Positions 1-8,346 are shown, counted from the stretch's first letter. The stretch: DNA of 64,000 nucleotides from Planotetraspora kaengkrachanensis (GCF_016862895.1 NZ_BONV01000015.1:170061-234060); one strand, 5' to 3'. The notes: generated by a model not told the origin, from the sequence alone. Numbers and translations: made by a program.

Positions 1-119
1 TCGGCATCCCGGCATCCACGATCGCCGCCGGAGCGTCGCCTCGCCCCAGGGAGACTCCCTGGGATCACCCCCGGGGGGTCACCGGCCCCTGGTCACCGCC
101 CTTGGCCAGCGGTCCTTGG
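1..119. other. Left-edge intergenic sequence
   Basis: No coding region or RNA gene is supported here. The segment lies just downstream of the stop codon of the minus-strand LuxR-family gene and is G/C-rich with short repeated words (ggtcaccg and similar). It may hold the 3' untranslated part of that gene, but I see no convincing terminator. Confidence 0.4.
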
Positions 120-2843
120 TCACCGGCCGCGCAACGCCGCGGCGAGCTCGCGGCGTGACCCGATGCCCAGCTTGATGAAGACCTTGCGCAGATGCCACTC
201 GACCGTTCGCGGGCTGAGGAACAGCACGGCGCCGATCTCGGGATTGGTCCGGCCGGACACCGCCAGGCGGGCGATCTGCGCCTCCTGGGAGGTGAGTTCC
301 TCGCGCGCTCCCAGGGTCCGCTGGCGGACGGTCTCGCCGGTGGCGGCCAACTCCCGGCCGGCCCGTTCCGCGAAGCCCTCCGCGCCCATGGTGGTGAACG
401 CGTCGTGGGCGGTGCGCAACTGGACCCGGGCGTCGCCGCGGCGGTTCTCACGGCGCAGCCACTCGCCGTAAAGCAGGTGAGCCCGGGCCAGGGACAGCCG
501 GATCCGCGTCGCCGACAGCCGCTCCACGGCCTCGCGGTAGCTCTCCTCCGCCTGCCCGGGCGGACCGGCCAGCGCGTCGGCGAGTGCCTGTACGCCACGC
601 GCCCAGTCCGTCCCGGCGGCCGCGGTCCGCGCCGCGAGCCGCTCGCGCGCCTGCGACGCGACCGCCTGCTCGCCGCTGCGCACCGCCGCCTCCACCAGCT
701 CGCCGAGCGCCCAGTTGCAGACGGCCAGGTCCTCGTACTCGGCGGCCTGCCCGGCGGCCTCAAGCGCGGCCGGATAGCGGCCGAGCCCGTTGAACAGCGC
801 CGCCCTGGCATAGCCGGTCATGCCGAGCAGCCGGCCCTCACCACGTGCGTCGGCGTCCTTGACCGCGGCCTCGATCAGCTCCAGCGCGGGGAGTTCCCTG
901 CCGGTGTGGGCGGCCAGGGCGAGCGAGGCGGACGGATGCACGCCCAGGCCGGTGGCCCGGCCCAGGGCGTCGACCTCGTCGAGCAGATCCGACGCGTCCG
1001 CGAACCGGCCCTCGAACAGCAGCGCGCCCGCGCGGAGGACGAGCGCGGTGGACAGCAGCGACAGGGCCCCGGTGGCGCGGGCGAAGCCGATCGCCTGCTC
1101 GGCGAGGCGATGCCAGGCCTCGTCCCGCCACACCTCGTGCGCGACGGGGCCGGCCAGCCACAGCAGGCCCGGATCCTCGTCCGTCGTGAGCGCGTCAAGC
1201 GCCCGGCACAGCAGCGGCGCTGCCTGCGCGTACCCGTCCAGGCTCCACGCCGTGAGACCGGCGAGCAGGAGACCGGCCGGGTCCTCCCCCGTGGGGACGG
1301 CCCGGGCGGCCTCCGCCGCCCGGCGCAGGTCGTCTCCGCCGAGCCGGCCCGCGTGCACGGCCGCGCCCAGCGCCGACAGATAGGTCCCCCGGGCTGCGGC
1401 GAGGTCCATCGTCTCGAGCCGGCGGGCTGCCGCGAGCAGCGGAGGGACGGCCGCGCGGCCGGGGTTGAGCACGAACGCGACCTGGGCGCGCAGCCGCTCC
1501 AGGTCCGCACGCCGCAACGGGTCGAGCGGGCCCAGCTCGGCGGCGGCCAGCAGGTCAGGCACCAGCGCCGGGGCGCCGGCCGCCAAGTGGGCGCGCGCGG
1601 CGGCCAGCGCCAGCGCCGCCCGCCGGCCCGGGTCCGCGGTCAGCTCGGTCGCGCGCTCGAGGAAGGACGCCGCCGCCGCCCGTCCGCCGCGGGCCAGCGC
1701 CCGGTCGGCCGAGCGTTCCAGCTCGCTCGCGACCTCCTCGTCAGGCCCGACCGTGGCGTGCGCCCGGTGCCAGGCGCGCCGGTCGGGATCCCGCCCCGGG
1801 TCGGTCACCTCGGCCAGCGCGCGGTGCACCTCGCGCAACTCGGCCGCGTCGGCCGACCGCCACGCGGCCGAGCGCGCCAGCGGGTGCCGGAACCGGACCC
1901 GGGCGCCGAGCTCGACCAGTCCGGCCGCCTCCGCGGGCGCGACGGCGCCCGGGCTGACGCCAAGCCGCTCGAGCGCGCGCCACAGCAGGGTCACGTCGCC
2001 GACCGGCTCGACGGCGGCGGTGAGGAGCAGACGGCGCGTGTCCGCGGGCAGCGCCGCGATGCGCCGCTGGAAGCTCTCCTCGACGCGGCTCACGAGAGGC
2101 GTCGCGCTCCGCGCGCCGAACCCGAACGCCAGCTCCGCGGGGGTGAGGTCGTGGGGCAGCTCGAGCAGGGCCAGTGGGTTGCCGCGCGTCTCGGCGACGA
2201 TTCGATCGCGTACGCGCGCATCGACGGGACCGGTGAGCACGGAGTCGAGCAGCGCCCGCGCGTCCGCGTCGGGCAGTCCGTCGACGCGCAGTTCCGGCAG
2301 GCCGCTGAGCACCTGCTCGTCTCCCGGGCTGCGCGAGGCGAAGACCAGTGCGACCGACTCGGCGTCGAGCCTGCGGGCCACGAATGTGAGGATCACCTCG
2401 GACATCCGGTCGACCCACTGCACGTCGTCCACCACGCAGACGAGCGGCTGCTCCGACGCGGCCTCGGCGAACAGGCCGAGCACGGCCAGTCCGACGAGCA
2501 GGCCCTCCGGCGGGTCGCCGGGCGTCAGCCCGAAGGCGGTGGCGAGCGCGACCCGCTGCGGCTCGGGCAACCGCTCCAACCGGTCGAGCAGCGGCGCGCA
2601 GAGTTGCTGCAGCGCCGAGTAGGCGATCTCGGACTCCGGCTCGACCCCGGCCGTGCGGGTCACCCGGCCGGCCGGCGCACGCTCGATCAGATAGTCGAGC
2701 AGAGCGGTCTTTCCGGCGCCCGGCTCCCCACGCAGAACCAGCACGTGGCTCCGGCCGTCGTGGACGTCGCGCAGCAGGCGGTCGATCGTGTCCCGCTCGC
2801 GTTGCCGGCCGCGCAGTTCGAACCCCCTGGCGTTACTCGGCAC
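120..2843 (-). CDS. LuxR-family transcriptional regulator with N-terminal AAA/NTPase domain (LAL type)
   Basis: A large ATP-binding regulator of about 907 residues. The N-terminus has a P-loop (GEPGAGKT, about residues 39-46) and a Walker B-like strand (VCVVDDVQW). A long alpha-helical, alanine-rich TPR-like middle follows, and the last 60 residues form a LuxR-type helix-turn-helix (LTSQEAQIARLAVSGR, then NPEIG and SPRTVEWHL). This is the LAL architecture, in which ligand binding and ATP hydrolysis control a DNA-binding tail. The open frame continues 5', but the GTG at 2843 is preferred: it has a GGAGG about 6 bases upstream, and homology-like sequence begins there (FELRGRQRERD). The gene is divergent from the secreted esterase at 2970, with about 126 bp of shared promoter space, so control of that gene is a reasonable guess. 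The inducer is unknown. Confidence 0.85.
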   Translation of the reverse strand: MPSNARGFELRGRQRERDTIDRLLRDVHDGRSHVLVLRGEPGAGKTALLDYLIERAPAGRVTRTAGVEPESEIAYSALQQLCAPLLDRLERLPEPQRVALATAFGLTPGDPPEGLLVGLAVLGLFAEAASEQPLVCVVDDVQWVDRMSEVILTFVARRLDAESVALVFASRSPGDEQVLSGLPELRVDGLPDADARALLDSVLTGPVDARVRDRIVAETRGNPLALLELPHDLTPAELAFGFGARSATPLVSRVEESFQRRIAALPADTRRLLLTAAVEPVGDVTLLWRALERLGVSPGAVAPAEAAGLVELGARVRFRHPLARSAAWRSADAAELREVHRALAEVTDPGRDPDRRAWHRAHATVGPDEEVASELERSADRALARGGRAAAASFLERATELTADPGRRAALALAAARAHLAAGAPALVPDLLAAAELGPLDPLRRADLERLRAQVAFVLNPGRAAVPPLLAAARRLETMDLAAARGTYLSALGAAVHAGRLGGDDLRRAAEAARAVPTGEDPAGLLLAGLTAWSLDGYAQAAPLLCRALDALTTDEDPGLLWLAGPVAHEVWRDEAWHRLAEQAIGFARATGALSLLSTALVLRAGALLFEGRFADASDLLDEVDALGRATGLGVHPSASLALAAHTGRELPALELIEAAVKDADARGEGRLLGMTGYARAALFNGLGRYPAALEAAGQAAEYEDLAVCNWALGELVEAAVRSGEQAVASQARERLAARTAAAGTDWARGVQALADALAGPPGQAEESYREAVERLSATRIRLSLARAHLLYGEWLRRENRRGDARVQLRTAHDAFTTMGAEGFAERAGRELAATGETVRQRTLGAREELTSQEAQIARLAVSGRTNPEIGAVLFLSPRTVEWHLRKVFIKLGIGSRRELAAALRGR

Positions 2844-2969
2844 CTCACCCTCCCCCCGGCAGGACGCTACACCCGCCCGCGGCGGCGACCCGGACCCGGG
2901 ACGCCGGGGAGCGACCCCCGTGTGCCTCCCTGGGGCGAAGCCGGCACCATCCACGTGAAAGTGGCCGGC

Positions 2970-4577
2970 ATGAAACGTCTGATCATGCTGATGGTCGCGG
3001 CGATCGTTCCCCTGTCGGCGGCGCTGGCGCCGACAGGGGCCGACGCGGCCGTCCACCACGGCGGCGACGCCGCCTCGACCGTCTGCTCCACGCTCCCCGT
3101 CTCCGCTCCGCCCGGCGCCAAGATCGAGTCGGTGACGGCGGCCGCCCATGCCGGGGGCACCGTCACGTTCCCCGATGCGCCTCCGCTGCCCACTCCGGCG
3201 CCGATCACCGACGTCCCGGCCTGGTGCGACATCACGGTCACGCTCACCCATCCTGGCGCGAACGACCACGTCAATGTCAAGATCTCGCTGCCCCGGGACC
3301 CGCACAAGTGGACCGGGCGGTTCCAGGCCACCGGCGGCAGCGCGTATCTGGCCGGCGACTTCGGCGCCCCGCTCGTCACCGCGGTCAAGGCCGGTTATGT
3401 GGCGGCGGCCACCGACGCCGGTGTCGGCAGTTCGCCGATCGACGTGAGCGGGTGGGCGCTGGCCCCCGACGGCGAGGTCAACACGCCGCTGCTCAAGGAC
3501 TTCGCCTCACGGTCGCTGCACGACATGGCGGTCGTCGGCAAGGACGTGGCGTTGAAGTTCTACGGCAGCCCGGTTCGGTACGCGTACTGGAACGGCTGCT
3601 CGACCGGCGGCCGTCAGGGATTCGCTGAGGCGCAGGACCATCCGGGCGACTTCCAGGGCATCCTGGCCGACGCTCCGGCGACCGACTGGGACCGGTTCGC
3701 GGTCGCCACGCTCTGGTCGCAGGTGGTCTTCAACGAGGAGAAGACCTACCCGACGCAGTGCGAACTCGAGGCGTTCAACACCGCCGCGGTCAAGGCCTGC
3801 GACGACCTCGACGGCGTCAAGGACGGCATCATCGACGACCCGGCGTCCTGCCACTGGGACGCGCGGCGCCTGGTCGGCGTCAAGGTCCTCTGCGAAGGCA
3901 AGGAGATCACCATCACCGCAGCCGACGCCGAGGTGGTCGACAAGATCTGGGCGGGGCCGGTCTCACCGGACGGGGAAAAGCTCTGGTACGGCCCGAACAA
4001 GGGCGCGAGCTTCGGCTACCTGGCCCAGGTCGGAGTGCCCTTCTTCGTCGCGGACAACTGGGTGAAGTACTTCGTGGAGAAGGACCCGCGGTTCGACACG
4101 ACCACGCTGACCTACCGGAGTTTCGCCCAGATCTTCCGGCGGTCCCAGCGGGACTTCAACGACGTGATCGGCACCGGCGACCCGAACCTGTCCGCGTTCC
4201 GCAAGGCCGGCGGCAAGCTGCTGAGCTGGCACGGCCAGGCTGACGAACTGGTCCCCACCCAGGGCAGCGTCGACTACCGCGAGCGCGTCGACAGGCTCAT
4301 GGGCGGCGACAAGAAGGTCGACGACTTCTACCGGCTCTTCCTGCTCCCCGGCGTGACCCACTGCGGCGGCGGCCCCGGCCCGCAGCCGACCGACGCGCTG
4401 GGCGCGCTGGTGCAGTGGGTGGAGAAGGGCCAGGCCCCGGCCACCCTGGCCGCGGCGACCACCGGAGCCGACGGCAGGCCCGTCACCCGCGACGTGTGCC
4501 GGTACCCGCAGGTGGCCCGGTACACCGGGCACGGCGACCCGGCGGCGGCCTCCAGCTACCGCTGCGTGACCACCTGA
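2970..4577 (+). CDS. Secreted tannase/feruloyl esterase family hydrolase
   Basis: A 535-residue alpha/beta hydrolase of the tannase/feruloyl esterase family (Pfam PF07519 type), which cleaves ester bonds of plant phenolics such as gallate or ferulate esters. A signal peptide is visible (KRL, a hydrophobic core, and a cleavage region near ADA at about residues 25-28). The nucleophile is in CSTGGRQG (Ser about 211), the acid in GQADELVPT (Asp about 425) and the base in GVTHCGGG (His about 464). The CS...HC cysteines can form the family's active-site disulfide. The Asp-rich stretch DDLDGVKDGIIDD matches the lid-domain calcium site. The ATG at 2970 starts the signal peptide; an in-frame GTG lies 15 bases upstream. 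The true substrate cannot be told from sequence. A hairpin just after the stop is a candidate terminator. Confidence 0.88.
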   Translation: MKRLIMLMVAAIVPLSAALAPTGADAAVHHGGDAASTVCSTLPVSAPPGAKIESVTAAAHAGGTVTFPDAPPLPTPAPITDVPAWCDITVTLTHPGANDHVNVKISLPRDPHKWTGRFQATGGSAYLAGDFGAPLVTAVKAGYVAAATDAGVGSSPIDVSGWALAPDGEVNTPLLKDFASRSLHDMAVVGKDVALKFYGSPVRYAYWNGCSTGGRQGFAEAQDHPGDFQGILADAPATDWDRFAVATLWSQVVFNEEKTYPTQCELEAFNTAAVKACDDLDGVKDGIIDDPASCHWDARRLVGVKVLCEGKEITITAADAEVVDKIWAGPVSPDGEKLWYGPNKGASFGYLAQVGVPFFVADNWVKYFVEKDPRFDTTTLTYRSFAQIFRRSQRDFNDVIGTGDPNLSAFRKAGGKLLSWHGQADELVPTQGSVDYRERVDRLMGGDKKVDDFYRLFLLPGVTHCGGGPGPQPTDALGALVQWVEKGQAPATLAAATTGADGRPVTRDVCRYPQVARYTGHGDPAAASSYRCVTT

Positions 4578-4601
4578 GCCACCTGATCCATTTCGCTTGA
4601 C

Positions 4602-4635
4602 GACGGCGGTCCCGGACGAGATCGGGACCGCCGTC
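4602..4635 (+). terminator. Candidate stem-loop terminator after the esterase gene
   Basis: A perfect 13-bp inverted repeat (GACGGCGGTCCCG, 8-nt loop, complementary arm) begins about 25 bases after the esterase stop codon. It lacks a U-tract, as is common for actinobacterial terminators. Function is inferred from position and stem strength. Confidence 0.55.
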
Positions 4636-4644
4636 CCTGCCGTG

Positions 4645-4714
4645 CCGGCGTGCTCCTGCCGGCGTGCCCCTGCCGGCGTGCCCCTGCCGGCGTGCTCCTG
4701 CCGGCGTGCTCCGG
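4645..4714. repeat. 14-bp tandem repeat, five units
   Basis: Five head-to-tail copies of a 14-bp unit (CCGGCGTGCYCCTG). Units differ only at a C/T position, apart from the last, whose final bases differ. They lie between the esterase terminator and the next gene. No spacers are present, so this is a minisatellite-like array and not a CRISPR. Confidence 0.85.
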
Positions 4715-4836
4715 GCGCCCGCGGGGAGCACCCGTGGAACCAGGGCTCCGGCCAGGGTCCTCCCCTGGGGACCGCGGGAGGCCCGGCGCACGAGAGTGAT
4801 CGGAGTATCCGAGCCTCGAAGGGAATTCGCACTCTC

Positions 4837-5379
4837 ATGTCCGTCCTGCTGCGCATCTACCTCGTCCGCGGCCTCGTCGCGATCGCCTGGGCCGTGGGCT
4901 TCTCGGCCGTCCACGACTCCATGTCCGCCGCGTCGGTCGTCCTGCTCGTCGCCTATCCGCTGATCGACGTGGTGGCCTCACTGCTCGACGTGCGGGAGGA
5001 TCCCGGCACCCCGGCCCGGACGCTCCAGGTGTTCAACACCGCGCTCAGCGCCCTGGCGGCCGTGGCGCTGGGCCTCGCGGCGGCCGGCGGCGACGCGGCG
5101 GTCCTGTTCGCGTTCGGCGTCTGGGCCGTCGTCTCCGGCGTGGCCCAGTTCACGGTCGCCGTACGGCGGCGCGGTCCCGAACTGGGCCTGCAGTGGCCGA
5201 TGTTGATCGCCGGCGCTCTTTCGGTGATCGCGGGTTCGACGTACTTCGTCCAGGCCGCGGGCGAGAACCCGAGCCTCGCCCCGCTCGTCACCTACACGGC
5301 CGCGGGCGGCACGTTCTTCGTCCTCCAGGCCGCGGCGCTCGCCTGGCGCCGACGCCGGACCCGCCACGTCACGGCCTGA
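4837..5379 (+). CDS. Small multi-spanning membrane protein (HdeD/DUF308-like)
   Basis: A 180-residue integral membrane protein with about six hydrophobic segments and short loops, ending in a basic cytoplasmic tail (WRRRRTRHVTA). The pattern of paired helices separated by short charged turns resembles HdeD/DUF308-type proteins, which have been linked to acid stress but are mostly uncharacterised. The ATG at 4837 is chosen because the hydrophobic protein begins there; the open frame upstream reads through the 14-bp repeats and is not protein-like. There is no obvious operon partner. Function is not assignable beyond the membrane location. Confidence 0.7.
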   Translation: MSVLLRIYLVRGLVAIAWAVGFSAVHDSMSAASVVLLVAYPLIDVVASLLDVREDPGTPARTLQVFNTALSALAAVALGLAAAGGDAAVLFAFGVWAVVSGVAQFTVAVRRRGPELGLQWPMLIAGALSVIAGSTYFVQAAGENPSLAPLVTYTAAGGTFFVLQAAALAWRRRRTRHVTA

Positions 5380-5498
5380 CCCGCCGCGACCCGCACATCG
5401 AGGAACGGCGGATCGGCACCCGCCTTCCCCTGAACACGACAGCGTGGGTTCACCGCGTGGTCCTCCTCGACTCGCCTGCCGGACACCAAGGTGGGCAT

Positions 5499-5516
5499 AA
5501 GTTGGCTATACAACTT
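5499..5516. promoter_or_regulatory. 18-bp palindromic operator candidate upstream of the phosphonate oxygenase fusion
   Basis: A perfect palindrome, AAGTTG-GCTATA-CAACTT, ends 20 bases before the ATG at 5537. Its centre contains TATACA, which could serve as the -10 hexamer. A GntR/UTRA regulator is encoded convergently just beyond the target gene, and it is the obvious candidate to bind here. The palindrome is directly visible; the pairing of site and regulator is inferred. Confidence 0.6.
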
Positions 5517-5536
5517 TCCCGCCTCTGGAGGACACC

Positions 5537-7192
5537 ATGCCGGACCTGCCGATTTCCGCGCCCCCCGCGACCGACCCCGCCGCCCTCGTCGCGGGGCCGC
5601 CTCCGGCATGGCTGCGGGACAACTGCCCGTGCGCCGAGTGCCGTGATCCGCGCAGCGGGCAGAAGTTCTTTCAGATCACCGACCTGCCGGCCGGCCTCGC
5701 CGTCGGCGCCGTGACCGCGCGGCAGGTCCACGGCGCGGATGCGGTGGAGGTGATCTGGTCTCCGGACGGCCACCGCTCGGTCTACGCCGTCGAGTGGCTG
5801 ACCGCCGGACCGGCCGACCCGGACCAGGGGGACCACCGCAACGAGGCCGGCAAGCAACTGTGGGAAGCCGCGGACCTGGGGGTACTGCCGGAGGCGGACT
5901 GGCCGGCCTATCTGTCAGCGGACGGGGAGCGTGCGCGGGTGCTTGTGGCCGTGCAGCAGCTCGGCTTCGCCCTGCTGCGTTCAGTGCCGGCCGAGGAGGG
6001 CCAGGTCCTGGCCGTGGCCCGGTCCTTCGGCTTCGTCCGTGAGACCAACTACGGCGAGCTCTTCGACGTCCGGGTGGAGCCCGCTCCGGACAACCTCGCC
6101 TTCTCCTCGCTGGCCATCGCCCCGCACACCGACAACCCGTACCGCGACCCGGTGCCGACCATCCAGCTGCTGCACTGCCTCAGGAACGCTGCCGAGGGCG
6201 GCGACTCCGGGCTCGTCGACGGGTTCCACGCCGCTGCGCTGCTGCGCGAAGAGGACCCCGAGGCGTTCGCCGTGCTGACCCGCACCCCCGTGCCCTTCGG
6301 TTACCGCGACGCCCGCGCCGAACTGACGGCACACCGCCCGCTGATCGACCTCGACCCGATGGGCCGCATCCGCGAGGTACGGTTCAACAACCGGTCGATG
6401 GGCACCCTGCGCCTTCCCGCCCGCGAACTCGAGGCCTTCTACGCGGCCTACCGCACCTTCGCCGAGTTGCTGCTGCGTCCCGAACTGCAGCTGACGTTCC
6501 GTCTGGGGCCGGGCGACTGCCTGATCTTCGACAACACGCGGCTGCTGCACGCACGCACCGCCTTCGAGCAGGCGGGAGCCCGGCACCTGCAGGGCGCCTA
6601 CGCCGACCTCGACGGGCTGGCGAGCACCTTGGCGGTGCTGCGGCGTACCGCCGTCCTCGATGAGCTCGCCGAGCTCTTCCACGGCCCGGGTTCGGCCGAC
6701 TACCTGGGTGAGGTGGTCACCGTGGCCGAGCACATGCTGCAGGCGGGCGCGCTTGCGGAGGCCGCGGGCGCTCCCGCGCACCTGGTGGCGGCCGCGCTCC
6801 TGCACGACGTCGGCCACTTCTCAGGGCCGGTCAGCGGGCACGACCTGATGGCGGGCACCGACAACCGGCACAGCCACACCGGTGCCGACCTGCTCGCCCG
6901 GTGGTTCGGTCCGGAGGTCACCGAGCCGGTGCGGTTGCACGTCGCCGCGAAGCGTTACCTGTGCGCGGTCGAGCCCGGCTACCGGGCGCTGCTGTCTGAG
7001 GCGTCGGAGTACACCCTTCAGGTGCAGGGTGGCCCCATGAACGAGCAGGAGGCCGCGGCGTTCGCCGCCCTGCCCGGCGCGGCCGACGCTGTCGCGGTCC
7101 GACGCTGGGACGACGAGGCCAAGGAGACCGACGCGGCGACCCCGGACTTCGAGCACTTCCGGCCGCTGCTCGCCTCGCTGCTGCGCCGCTGA
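5537..7192 (+). CDS. Fused TmpA-like Fe(II)/2-oxoglutarate hydroxylase and TmpB/PhnZ-like HD diiron oxygenase (organophosphonate catabolism)
   Basis: A 551-residue bifunctional protein. Residues about 20-85 form the GBBH-type N-terminal zinc domain (DNCPCAEC, Cys about 30, 32 and 35, plus a His before SVYAVEWL). Residues about 110-370 form a TauD/GBBH dioxygenase with HTD (His about 197, Asp 199), a distal His in LLHARTAF (about 338) and the RHLQGAYADLDG strand. Residues about 375-551 form an HD domain matching the mixed-valent diiron oxygenase PhnZ: a YxxE pair (about 389/392), His 10 after the Tyr, HD at +34/+35, His at +38 and +56, and HxxxK at +79/+83, close to PhnZ Y24/E27/H34/H58/D59/H62/H80/H104/K108. 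In known pathways TmpA (or PhnY*) hydroxylates the carbon next to phosphorus and TmpB (or PhnZ) cleaves the C-P bond, releasing phosphate. The GBBH-type N-terminus favours a trimethylated substrate such as 2-trimethylaminoethylphosphonate; that is inference. The SD is GGAGG with ATG at 5537. No transporter or C-P lyase gene is nearby. Confidence 0.85.
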   Translation: MPDLPISAPPATDPAALVAGPPPAWLRDNCPCAECRDPRSGQKFFQITDLPAGLAVGAVTARQVHGADAVEVIWSPDGHRSVYAVEWLTAGPADPDQGDHRNEAGKQLWEAADLGVLPEADWPAYLSADGERARVLVAVQQLGFALLRSVPAEEGQVLAVARSFGFVRETNYGELFDVRVEPAPDNLAFSSLAIAPHTDNPYRDPVPTIQLLHCLRNAAEGGDSGLVDGFHAAALLREEDPEAFAVLTRTPVPFGYRDARAELTAHRPLIDLDPMGRIREVRFNNRSMGTLRLPARELEAFYAAYRTFAELLLRPELQLTFRLGPGDCLIFDNTRLLHARTAFEQAGARHLQGAYADLDGLASTLAVLRRTAVLDELAELFHGPGSADYLGEVVTVAEHMLQAGALAEAAGAPAHLVAAALLHDVGHFSGPVSGHDLMAGTDNRHSHTGADLLARWFGPEVTEPVRLHVAAKRYLCAVEPGYRALLSEASEYTLQVQGGPMNEQEAAAFAALPGAADAVAVRRWDDEAKETDAATPDFEHFRPLLASLLRR

Positions 7193-7199
7193 CCGCTCG

Positions 7200-7985
7200 T
7201 CAGCGGGCCGGGCCGGCGCGGTGCAGGCGCGAGAGGGCGGAGGCGGCGATGGAGTTGTGCACCGTGAAGGCGACGGTGCCCGGCAGGTAACGGTCCTCGG
7301 ACCACTCCAGAGGCCGCCCCGCCGGATCGGTCGTGTGACGGCGTTCGCGCAGCAGCGCGGCGCCTTCGGCACATCCCAGCAGCCGGGCGTCGTCGGCGTC
7401 CGCGTAGGCCAGGTCGATGGTGTGGTCGGCGTCGGCGAACACGATGCCGTGCTCGAGCAGCTGCTCGGTGTAGGACACCTCGTTCGCGGGCAGCTCGGCC
7501 ACGAGTTCGCCGACCCAGACCGGGTAAACGGTCCGCTCGATCATCACCGGCCGGCCGGACAGAGTGCGCACCCGCCGCGCCGCGTACACGTCGGCGCCCG
7601 GTTCCAGGCGCAACTGCTCGCGCTCCTGGCCGTCCGCGGGGCGGGCCACCATGGAATCCAGGACGGCGCCGGGTTCTTCGCCTATCGACCGCGCCCAGTT
7701 GGTGAAGCTCAGCAGTTCGGAGAAACTCTGCACCGGCGCGGTGCCGAGCACCACGCGCCGGGTGCCGCGCCGGGAGGTCACGAGGCCGTTCGAGCGCAGC
7801 AACGCCAGGGCCTGCCGGATCGTGCCCCTGGAGACCCCGTAATGCTCGGCGAGGGCCGCCTCGGCGGGCAGCTTGCCGCCCGAGCCGTACGACCCGGCCG
7901 CTATGGCGTCGCGCAGATCCGCGGCCACCCGGCGATACAGCACGCCGTCGTCCGTGCCCCGCCGCGTCCCGTCACGGTCTGTCAT
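7200..7985 (-). CDS. GntR-family regulator with UTRA effector domain (HutC/PhnF subfamily)
   Basis: A 261-residue regulator. The N-terminal winged helix-turn-helix covers about residues 15-80 (YRRVAADLRDAIAAG, KLPAEAALAEHYGVSRGTIRQ). The UTRA ligand-binding fold follows, with typical text such as GRPVMIERTVYP and a C-terminal DRYLPGTVAFTV. HutC-type UTRA regulators respond to small metabolites, and PhnF members control phosphonate uptake or degradation. The gene is convergent with the TmpA-TmpB-like fusion, 7 bases apart, and a palindrome lies at the fusion's promoter, so it is the likely local repressor. The ATG at 7985 has an AGGAG upstream; the frame extends 5' but that part is not protein-like. 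The effector is unknown. Confidence 0.85.
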   Translation of the reverse strand: MTDRDGTRRGTDDGVLYRRVAADLRDAIAAGSYGSGGKLPAEAALAEHYGVSRGTIRQALALLRSNGLVTSRRGTRRVVLGTAPVQSFSELLSFTNWARSIGEEPGAVLDSMVARPADGQEREQLRLEPGADVYAARRVRTLSGRPVMIERTVYPVWVGELVAELPANEVSYTEQLLEHGIVFADADHTIDLAYADADDARLLGCAEGAALLRERRHTTDPAGRPLEWSEDRYLPGTVAFTVHNSIAASALSRLHRAGPAR

Positions 7986-8113
7986 CCGGTCTCCTGCCGA
8001 CTCTGGCGGCGCTTGCGCGAGCAGCCGTCCGGCGACTCTATCCGCCGTCGGCATGCCCGCCGAGGGGGCCCGCATCGGGGCCACCGGGGATCATCGTCCG
8101 GCCGAAAGAAGAA

Positions 8114-8158
8114 AGGACCTGCGGGAAGCCACCCAGTGGGTGGTTTCCCGCAGGTCCT
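8114..8158 (-). terminator. Strong intrinsic terminator after tRNA-Ala
   Basis: A near-perfect 20-bp inverted repeat (AGGACCTGCGGGAA and its complement, with an inner CCACCC/GGGTGG). On the minus strand it is followed by TTTCTTCTTTC, so it fits termination of the minus-strand tRNA transcript. Confidence 0.8.
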
Positions 8159-8168
8159 CTGTCACGAG

Positions 8169-8241
8169 TGGAGCTATGGGGACTCGAACCCCAGACCCCC
8201 TCCATGCCATGGAGGTGCGCTACCAGCTGCGCTATAGCCCC
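8169..8241 (-). tRNA. tRNA-Ala (GGC anticodon)
   Basis: The minus strand folds as a complete cloverleaf. The acceptor is GGGGCTA pairing with TAGCTCC (one G-U), and the D-loop contains AGCTGGTAGCGC. The anticodon stem CCTCC/GGAGG encloses the loop ATGGCAT, giving anticodon GGC. The T-arm is TGGGGTTCGAGTCCCCA. The discriminator base is A and CCA is not encoded. A strong hairpin terminator follows. Confidence 0.95.
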
Positions 8242-8309
8242 TTGCGACGAGTGAAACTCTACAGGACTCCGCGCGGGACCGGGTAATCGAACGGGGCTCG
8301 CGAAGCCGA

Positions 8310-8337
8310 TGTCACGCCCGGGTCCGTGTGATACGCA
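8310..8337 (+). promoter_or_regulatory. Possible ECF41-type promoter before sigJ
   Basis: TGTCAC at 8310-8315 resembles the -35 element recognised by ECF41 sigma factors, with a weak CGCA (consensus CGTC) about 18 bases later. Transcription from here would start close to the ATG at 8347, which lacks an obvious ribosome binding site, so the mRNA could be leaderless. The -10 match is poor. Confidence 0.3.
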
Positions 8338-8346
8338 TGTCCTCAT

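Noticed and set aside
192..2969. Long plus-strand open frame upstream of the esterase
   Set aside because: It is antisense to the LuxR gene, Arg/Gly/Gln-rich and without domains; the real protein begins at the signal peptide at 2970.
4645..4714. Possible CRISPR array
   Set aside because: The repeats are directly adjacent without spacers, and no cas genes are present.
5981..6817. Minus-strand frame of 278 codons across the oxygenase fusion
   Set aside because: A GC-rich shadow of the real gene with no recognisable fold or SD.
8169..8241. tRNA-Ala as an integration site
   Set aside because: I found no duplicated tRNA 3' end and no integrase close to it; the neighbouring genes look intact.
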